Positions 1 through 5,688 of a DNA stretch of 5,688 nucleotides are shown here, in pieces. The translations under genes were made by a program, and so were the position numbers. The notes beneath the pieces were generated by a model. The model saw only the letters and a list, made by a program, of their open reading frames with translations. It was not told where the DNA came from and did not search any database. Source of the stretch: an uncultured Collinsella sp. (GTDB lineage Bacteria; Actinomycetota; Coriobacteriia; Coriobacteriales; Coriobacteriaceae); NCBI GenBank assembly GCA_902495085.1, contig CABUWA010000128.1, positions 1-5,688 of the forward strand, written 5' to 3'. The number at the start of each line of letters is the position of its first letter. Position 1 is the first letter of the stretch.

Positions 1-468
1 GCCTTCCTGGGCCTCAACCACTCCATGGCTCACAAGCTCGGCGCTTTCCATCACCTGCCCCACGGCCTCGCAAACGCCGTCATCCTGACCCGCGTCATGC
101 GCTACAACGCCGCCGAGGCTCCCGTCAAGATGGGTACCTTCTCCCAGTATCCTTACCCCAACGCGCTGCACAACTACGCCGAGATGGCCAAGTACTGCGG
201 CATCGAGGGCAAGGACGACAAGGAGGTCTTCGAGAACTTCATCACGAAGCTCGAGGAGCTCAAGGACTTCATCGGCGTCAAGAAGACCATCGCCGACTAC
301 GGTGTTGACGAGCAGTACTTCCTCGACACCCTCGACGAGATGACCGAGCAGGCATTCAACGACCAGTGCACCGGCGCCAACCCGCGCTACCCGCTCATGA
401 GCGAGATCAAGGAGCTCTACCTGGACGCCTACTACGGCCGCGAGCCCCAGGATTACGCCGTCTGCTAG
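1..468 (+). CDS. adhE: Bifunctional aldehyde-alcohol dehydrogenase AdhE, C-terminal part (5' end outside window)
   Basis: Only the last 155 residues are present; the reading frame is open from base 1. AdhE reduces acetyl-CoA to acetaldehyde and then to ethanol, regenerating NAD+ in fermentation, and forms cytoplasmic filaments (spirosomes). The visible part belongs to the C-terminal iron-dependent (group III) alcohol dehydrogenase domain. The segment HSMAHKLG at residues 7-14, followed by LPHGLANA, supplies two family iron-ligand histidines (visible residues 7 and 21, spaced 14 apart as in E. coli AdhE His723/His737). The His at residue 11 matches the conserved active-site histidine. The ending NPRYPLMSEIKELYLDAYYG is typical of AdhE and unlike single-domain iron alcohol dehydrogenases. 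By alignment from memory the whole protein would be about 870 residues and lacks the longer charged tail of E. coli AdhE. An in-frame ATG at 25 is internal, not the start. A standalone iron alcohol dehydrogenase is the less likely alternative. Confidence 0.9.
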   Translation, partial: AFLGLNHSMAHKLGAFHHLPHGLANAVILTRVMRYNAAEAPVKMGTFSQYPYPNALHNYAEMAKYCGIEGKDDKEVFENFITKLEELKDFIGVKKTIADYGVDEQYFLDTLDEMTEQAFNDQCTGANPRYPLMSEIKELYLDAYYGREPQDYAVC

Positions 469-485
469 TTTTAGCACGGTTTTTA

Positions 486-524
486 ACGGCGGGGGTGCAC
501 GGGTGTTTCACACACCCCCGCCGT
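486..524 (+). terminator. GC-rich hairpin after adhE, possible intrinsic terminator
   Basis: A perfect 12-bp inverted repeat, ACGGCGGGGGTG at 486-497 and CACCCCCGCCGT at 513-524, encloses a 15-base loop. It starts 17 bases after the adhE stop codon, where a terminator is expected. The sequence after the stem (CGCTTCTATCGC) has no run of T, so termination may be weak or factor-dependent and transcription could run into the phosphotransferase gene. The rest of the 88-base gap holds no convincing promoter. Confidence 0.5.
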
Positions 525-542
525 CGCTTCTATCGCATCGTT

Positions 543-549
543 GAAAGGA
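543..549 (+). promoter_or_regulatory. Ribosome binding site of the phosphotransferase gene
   Basis: GAAAGGA lies 7 bases before the ATG at 557. This spacing supports that ATG as the true start and indicates that the gene is translated independently of adhE. Confidence 0.7.
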
Positions 550-556
550 TGCAACC

Positions 557-1321
557 ATGCTGCTACCCGATTCCAAGACCGAGCTCGTCCGCCGTGGCAA
601 CAAGGTCGTTTACGACCTGGGCGACAAGATTGTCAAGGTCTTTAACGAGACCAAGCCTGTCTCCGACGTGTTCAACGAGGCTTTGAATCTTGCCCGCATC
701 AATGAGTGCGGCATCCGCAGCCCCAAGGCGCTCGAGGTTTCCCAGCTCGAGAACGCCAACGGCTGGGCGCTCGTGACCGAGAAGGTTCCGGGCACCACCC
801 TTGCCGAGAAGATGACTGCCGAGCCCCAGCGCTTTGGTGAGTACCTCGAGATGTTCGTCGACCTCCAGATCGAGATCCACGGCTACACCTCTCCGCTGCT
901 CAACCGTCAGCGCGACAAGTACGCCCGCATGATCGACAGCCTTGATCAGCTCAATGCCACCACGCGCTACAACCTTCAGGAGCGTCTGGACGGCATGACC
1001 AAGGAGTTCAAGGTCTGCCACGGCGACTTCAACCCCTCCAACGTCATCGTCGGCGACGACGGCCAGCTCTATGTGTGCGACTGGGCACACGCCACCCAGG
1101 GCTCCCCTGCTGCCGACGTTGCCACCACCTACCTGCTCTTTGCCCTCAACAGCAAGGATCAGGCTGAGGCCTACCTGGAGCTCTACTGCGACCGCGCCGA
1201 CATGCCCATGCAGGTCGTGCGTCAGTGGACGAGCATCGTCGCCGCTTCCGAGCTCGCTCGTAAGCGCAACGTGAACGATGAGTTCCTGAAGAACTGGATC
1301 GACGTCGTCGATTATCAGTAA
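557..1321 (+). CDS. APH/choline kinase-family phosphotransferase, substrate unknown
   Basis: A complete 254-residue soluble protein with the protein-kinase-like fold of small-molecule phosphotransferases. The N-lobe has KIVKVFNE (residues 24-31), where Lys27 fits the ATP-binding lysine of strand beta-3, and Glu41 could be its helix-C partner. The C-lobe has VCHGDFNPSNVIV (153-165) with catalytic-loop His155, Asp157 and Asn162, followed by CDWAHA (174-179), where Asp175 is the metal-binding aspartate. All key residues are present, so it should be active. APH-type relatives phosphorylate aminoglycosides, choline, sugars, amino acids or fructosamines; nothing here identifies the substrate, and a resistance role should not be assumed. 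There is no signal peptide or membrane segment. It stands alone between adhE and a convergent operon, with its own ribosome binding site and terminator, although read-through from adhE is possible. The family call is firm and the function is open. Confidence 0.85.
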   Translation: MLLPDSKTELVRRGNKVVYDLGDKIVKVFNETKPVSDVFNEALNLARINECGIRSPKALEVSQLENANGWALVTEKVPGTTLAEKMTAEPQRFGEYLEMFVDLQIEIHGYTSPLLNRQRDKYARMIDSLDQLNATTRYNLQERLDGMTKEFKVCHGDFNPSNVIVGDDGQLYVCDWAHATQGSPAADVATTYLLFALNSKDQAEAYLELYCDRADMPMQVVRQWTSIVAASELARKRNVNDEFLKNWIDVVDYQ

Positions 1322-1353
1322 TATCTGAGCGATTTATTTCGCATCGGAGGCAC

Positions 1354-1397
1354 AAGGAAAACCCCGCAGCTCGCATGGGCTGTGGGGTTTTCCTTTT
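1354..1397 (+). terminator. Rho-independent terminator of the phosphotransferase gene
   Basis: A 17-bp stem (1354-1370 with 1379-1395, one G-U pair at 1366/1383) encloses an 8-base loop, with the T-run TTTT at 1394-1397. It begins 32 bases after the stop codon. The A-rich left arm gives only an interrupted T-run on the other strand (TTTTCCTT), so it acts mainly on plus-strand transcripts, although some bidirectional activity is possible. Confidence 0.85.
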
Positions 1398-1420
1398 AGA
1401 TATCGAGGATGCCACAAGAT

Positions 1421-1469
1421 AAAAGGACGGCCCCGCATCTCCCCGATCTGGAGAAATGCGGGGCCGTCC
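1421..1469 (-). terminator. Rho-independent terminator of the rseP-ispG-proS operon
   Basis: A perfect 14-bp stem, GGACGGCCCCGCAT at 1425-1438 with its complement at 1456-1469, is extended by an inner 4-bp stem (CTCC 1439-1442 with GGAG 1450-1453). Read on the minus strand, the hairpin is followed by TTTTATCTTG (1424 down to 1415), a usable U-tract. It starts 31 bases beyond the proS stop codon. On the plus strand the downstream bases are not T-rich, so its main direction is leftward. Confidence 0.85.
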
Positions 1470-1499
1470 CGTATATCGAACTACAAGCGAAATCGTCGA

Positions 1500-3221
<1,722 letters not shown>

Positions 3222-4304
3222 TTATTTCTCCTCAATAAGCTTGTCGACCTCTGCCATAAGCGCGTCGACAATTTGATCCTCAGCTACTTTACCAATGATC
3301 TGGCCATGCGAAAAGAGCAGGGCCTGACCTCGTCCACAGGCCACGCCTAGGTCGGCGTCGGAAGCCTCGCCGGGGCCATTAACGGCACATCCCATGACGG
3401 CAATCGAAAGCGGCGCGGAGTAGTTCTTAAGCCGCTCGGTGACCTCCTCAGCAATGGGAATGAGGTCAACCTGGCAGCGGGCGCACGTGGGGCACGAGAC
3501 AATCTCGGGACCACGGCGACGCAGGCCCAACGACTGCAGAATACCCCAGGCAACCGGCGGCTCCTCAACCGGATCGGCTGTGAGCGACACACGCATGGTG
3601 TCACCAATGCCTTCGGAAAGCAAGATACCCAAGCCTACAGAGCTCTTGATGGTGCCCTGGAGCTTGGTACCCGCCTCGGTTACGCCCAGGTGAAGCGGAA
3701 CGTGGGGAATCTCACGCGACAGGGCTCGATAGGTATCGAGCGTCGTCTGTACGCTATGGGCCTTGGCGGAAAGCACTATGTTGGTAAACCCACGATCCTC
3801 AAAGTGCCGCACAAAGCGCTCGCTCGACATCACGAGCTTCTCGGGCTGCGTGAGGTCGTCGCGCTCGGCGATATCCTGCTCGAGTGAACCGGCATTGACG
3901 CCGATACGAATCGCACAGCCCGCGGCACCAGCAGCATCGATCACCGCGTCAACCTTGGCCCAATCGCCGATATTGCCGGGATTGATGCGCAGCTTGGCAG
4001 CACCGGCCTCAACGGCACCAATGGCGAGCTTATGGTTAAAGTGAATATCGGCGACGATCGGCACCGGGGACTCAGCACAGATGGTACGAAAGCCCTCGAG
4101 CGCGGCCTCGGTGGGTACACTCACGCGCACGATATCGCAGCCCGCCTGCGCCAACGCGCAAACCTGCCCAAGCGTTGCCTGGGCATCAGCGGTATCAGTG
4201 CAGGTCATGGACTGAACCACCACCGGCGCGCCGCCGCCGATCTGCACGCCGCCCACATGCACGGGGCGCGTCAGCTCGCGCGGCAAAGAATGGGATAAAG
4301 ACAA
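3222..4304 (-). CDS. ispG: 4-hydroxy-3-methylbut-2-en-1-yl diphosphate synthase IspG (GcpE)
   Basis: IspG is the penultimate MEP-pathway enzyme, converting the cyclic diphosphate MEcPP to HMBPP with a [4Fe-4S] cluster. Read from a TTG start the protein has 360 residues, close to the compact bacterial form. The N-terminal TIM-barrel part shows TRPVHVGGVQIGGGAPVVVQ (12-31), ADIHFNHKLA (85-94), LRINPGNIG (105-113) and IGVNAGSLE (134-142). The C-terminal cluster domain has Cys271 and Cys274 in SCPTCARCQ, Cys306 in MGCAVNGPGE, and Glu313, each one position after E. coli Cys270, Cys273, Cys305 and Glu312. Cys277 is an additional cysteine. The frame is open back to an ATG at 4391, but that start would overlap rseP by 74 bases and add an unrelated N-terminus. 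TTG at 4304 has AGGGGAG (4319-4313) 8 bases upstream; GTG at 4313 overlaps that site. The product is certain; the start is probable. It is co-directional with rseP and proS and probably translationally coupled to both. Confidence 0.94.
   Translation of the reverse strand: MSLSHSLPRELTRPVHVGGVQIGGGAPVVVQSMTCTDTADAQATLGQVCALAQAGCDIVRVSVPTEAALEGFRTICAESPVPIVADIHFNHKLAIGAVEAGAAKLRINPGNIGDWAKVDAVIDAAGAAGCAIRIGVNAGSLEQDIAERDDLTQPEKLVMSSERFVRHFEDRGFTNIVLSAKAHSVQTTLDTYRALSREIPHVPLHLGVTEAGTKLQGTIKSSVGLGILLSEGIGDTMRVSLTADPVEEPPVAWGILQSLGLRRRGPEIVSCPTCARCQVDLIPIAEEVTERLKNYSAPLSIAVMGCAVNGPGEASDADLGVACGRGQALLFSHGQIIGKVAEDQIVDALMAEVDKLIEEK
3228..3233 (-). promoter_or_regulatory. Ribosome binding site of proS, inside the end of ispG
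   Basis: On the minus strand, GAGGAG lies 6 bases before the proS ATG. The same bases encode the two glutamates of the IspG C-terminus (Glu-Glu-Lys-stop). A ribosome finishing ispG therefore uncovers the proS start, which favours coupled translation and decides the proS start at 3221. Confidence 0.8.
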
Positions 4305-4312
4305 TCCAAACA

Positions 4313-4319
4313 CTCCCCT
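4313..4319 (-). promoter_or_regulatory. Ribosome binding site of ispG, overlapping the rseP stop codon
   Basis: On the minus strand, AGGGGAG includes the last two bases of the rseP TAG stop (4320-4318) and sits 8 bases before TTG at 4304. It is the only strong Shine-Dalgarno sequence near the region where IspG similarity begins, and is the main reason for choosing the TTG start. Confidence 0.7.
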
Positions 4320-5679
4320 ACAGAATAAATCGAAGGATGTCGGAACGAAGCATATAGACAAACAGAAGCGCAAAGAGCGCGATGCCCACATAGCTCACAA
4401 TCGTCTGGACCTTGAGCGGAAGCTCGCGGCCCACAATCTTTTGAATGATCTCGATGACCAGCTTGCCGCCATCGAGTGGTGGGATGGGCAGCAGGTTCAT
4501 AAAGCCAAGCGAGAACGAAATGAGGGCGGCAAACGAAAGGAACGTGGCAGGGCCGGCAGCAGCAGCCTGTGAGGACATAACACTAATACCCACGATCGAA
4601 GAAGACTGATCGAGAATCTCCATCGTATGCTGCGGCTGGAGCAGGCGCATCACGCCCTCCGCCGTCTGCGCGACATAGGAGAACGACAGGCGAGCCGACG
4701 TGATGGGGTCTAAACGGACCACCTGCGTAGAGGCATACACACCTAGGCGCTCGTCCTTTTTGAGCGCAACCGAGGTCGAATGCTGCTTGCCGTCGCGCTC
4801 ATACTCAATGGCGATATCATCCTTACCGGCGGCCTTGCCGATAGCATCGTAGACGTCCATCCAAGTGGAACATGAGACACCGTCAACCGAAAGGATCGCG
4901 TCGCCGCCCTCGATACCCGCCTTGGCGGCAATAGACCCCTCGTCAACCTGACCGATCACGTTGGTATCCATCGGCACGGTGACACCCGCAATAGAGTAGA
5001 TGCTCATAAGCAGCAAAAAGCCCGTCAGGATATTGACGAGAATGCCCGCGAGCAGCATAAAGGCGCGCTTGAGAAAACCCTGGCCCAGATAGGTATGCGA
5101 ACGCTCTTGCGCAAGGAACTCGGCTTCGCCGCACGGCAGCTCCCACACATCGCCCTCGGTAGTCGCATGCTCTCGATCGAAACGGCGGCCGTCAAAGGTG
5201 GTGTAACCCGCCGCGTCTCGCGGCAGCGTCTGATACTTGGTGGAATAGTAGCTCGGCGAGGGCTTCTCCCCTTCCTCATACCAAGGCGCGATAGAGCCCC
5301 AACCCAAGAGCAAGGCGCATGCCTCGAGCACAACCTCCTCGGATAGCTCGAGCTCAACAGCAAGGTCGGCCACGGTCACGCGACCATGACGATAGATAGC
5401 CGCGAGCACGCGATCGGCACACGAGACGTCGGTCGGATCCATACCGCAGATGGCAGCGTAGCCACCCAGCAGCAGCGGGGTCACGCCAAACTTGGTTCCA
5501 ATGCGACGCGACGTGTAATGGATGTCAAAGCGACACGGCAGGCCCAAAAAGAACTCGGTCACACGGACGCCGCAGGCACGCGCCGCCAAAAAGTGGCCGC
5601 CCTCGTGCAAAAACACGAGGACGGAAAGCATCAGCAGGCCCCAAAAGACCGATGAGAGAACGCTCAGAACAGTATCCAT
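4318..5679 (-). CDS. rseP: RseP/site-2-type membrane zinc metalloprotease (peptidase M50) with an inserted winged-helix-like domain
   Basis: This intramembrane protease family cuts membrane-anchored regulators, such as anti-sigma factors, or leftover signal peptides within the membrane. The 453 residues show a first membrane helix carrying the zinc motif HEGGH (25-29), a conserved LLLGGYAAICG stretch (69-79), a second membrane helix (about 204-231), one PDZ domain (about 237-310), a third membrane segment (about 380-398) with NLLPIPPLDGG (395-405, zinc-ligand Asp403), and a last helix (about 428-444). The catalytic residues are intact. Total length resembles E. coli RseP, but composition differs: there is one PDZ domain instead of two, and about 115 residues (83-198) lie between the GGY stretch and the second membrane helix. 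Residues 84-133 look like a winged helix. The usual AGPxxN is AGILVN (211-216) here. The ATG at 5679 gives a normal N-terminus, but the 9 bases before it show no ribosome binding site and the frame is open to the window edge, so a slightly earlier start cannot be excluded. In relatives dxr often lies upstream, which would be outside this window. Confidence 0.9.
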   Translation of the reverse strand: MDTVLSVLSSVFWGLLMLSVLVFLHEGGHFLAARACGVRVTEFFLGLPCRFDIHYTSRRIGTKFGVTPLLLGGYAAICGMDPTDVSCADRVLAAIYRHGRVTVADLAVELELSEEVVLEACALLLGWGSIAPWYEEGEKPSPSYYSTKYQTLPRDAAGYTTFDGRRFDREHATTEGDVWELPCGEAEFLAQERSHTYLGQGFLKRAFMLLAGILVNILTGFLLLMSIYSIAGVTVPMDTNVIGQVDEGSIAAKAGIEGGDAILSVDGVSCSTWMDVYDAIGKAAGKDDIAIEYERDGKQHSTSVALKKDERLGVYASTQVVRLDPITSARLSFSYVAQTAEGVMRLLQPQHTMEILDQSSSIVGISVMSSQAAAAGPATFLSFAALISFSLGFMNLLPIPPLDGGKLVIEIIQKIVGRELPLKVQTIVSYVGIALFALLFVYMLRSDILRFIL

Positions 5680-5688
5680 AAAACGAAA

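Noticed and set aside
506..536. A possible promoter (TTTCAC ... TATCGC) upstream of the phosphotransferase gene
   Set aside because: Both hexamers match the consensus poorly, the spacing is 19 bases, and the first lies within the hairpin, so chance is more likely.
366..686. A 106-codon plus-strand open frame bridging adhE and the phosphotransferase
   Set aside because: It overlaps both real genes in another frame and its Arg/Pro/Ser-rich translation is typical of a shifted frame in GC-rich DNA.
563..1090. A 175-codon open frame on the minus strand opposite the phosphotransferase
   Set aside because: It is antisense to a gene with clear catalytic motifs, shows the same Val/Leu/Ala-rich shadow composition, and has no supporting ribosome binding site or family match.
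4305..4391. Extension of ispG to the upstream ATG at 4391
   Set aside because: The extra 29 residues are unlike IspG N-termini, would overlap rseP by 74 bases, and are better read as the out-of-frame rseP C-terminus. A TTG with a well-placed ribosome binding site is available.

Overview
The window looks like chromosomal DNA of a GC-rich anaerobic actinobacterium of the Coriobacteriia, most likely Collinsella or a close relative. That placement is inferred from the fermentative AdhE, the MEP-pathway IspG, the operon order and the GC-rich codon usage; it has not been tested by a search. Five protein-coding genes fill almost all of the sequence. No tRNA, rRNA, CRISPR array, insertion sequence or attachment site was seen.

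Plus-strand half (1-1397). The window opens inside the C-terminal iron-dependent alcohol dehydrogenase part of a bifunctional AdhE (1-468). An 88-base gap follows, holding a strong GC-rich hairpin with a poor U-tail. Next comes a complete 254-residue kinase-fold phosphotransferase of the aminoglycoside phosphotransferase (APH)/choline kinase type (557-1321), substrate unknown, with its own ribosome binding site and a good intrinsic terminator.

Minus-strand half (1421-5679). Three tightly packed genes read leftward in the order rseP, ispG, proS: a site-2-type membrane metalloprotease, the [4Fe-4S] enzyme IspG of isoprenoid synthesis, and prolyl-tRNA synthetase. The rseP-ispG and ispG-proS junctions have essentially no spacer, and each Shine-Dalgarno sequence lies in the end of the gene before it, so the three are probably co-transcribed and translationally coupled. 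The operon ends in a hairpin terminator lying back to back with that of the convergent phosphotransferase gene.

The two halves meet tail to tail at 1322-1499. The most unusual feature is in the RseP homologue. Between the HExxH active-site helix and the second membrane segment it carries about 115 extra residues, and the first part reads like a winged-helix DNA-binding-type domain. Other points of note are a probable TTG start for ispG and two CxxC pairs flanking the editing domain of ProRS. No wholly new multi-gene system is apparent; this is mostly housekeeping sequence with one odd domain architecture.
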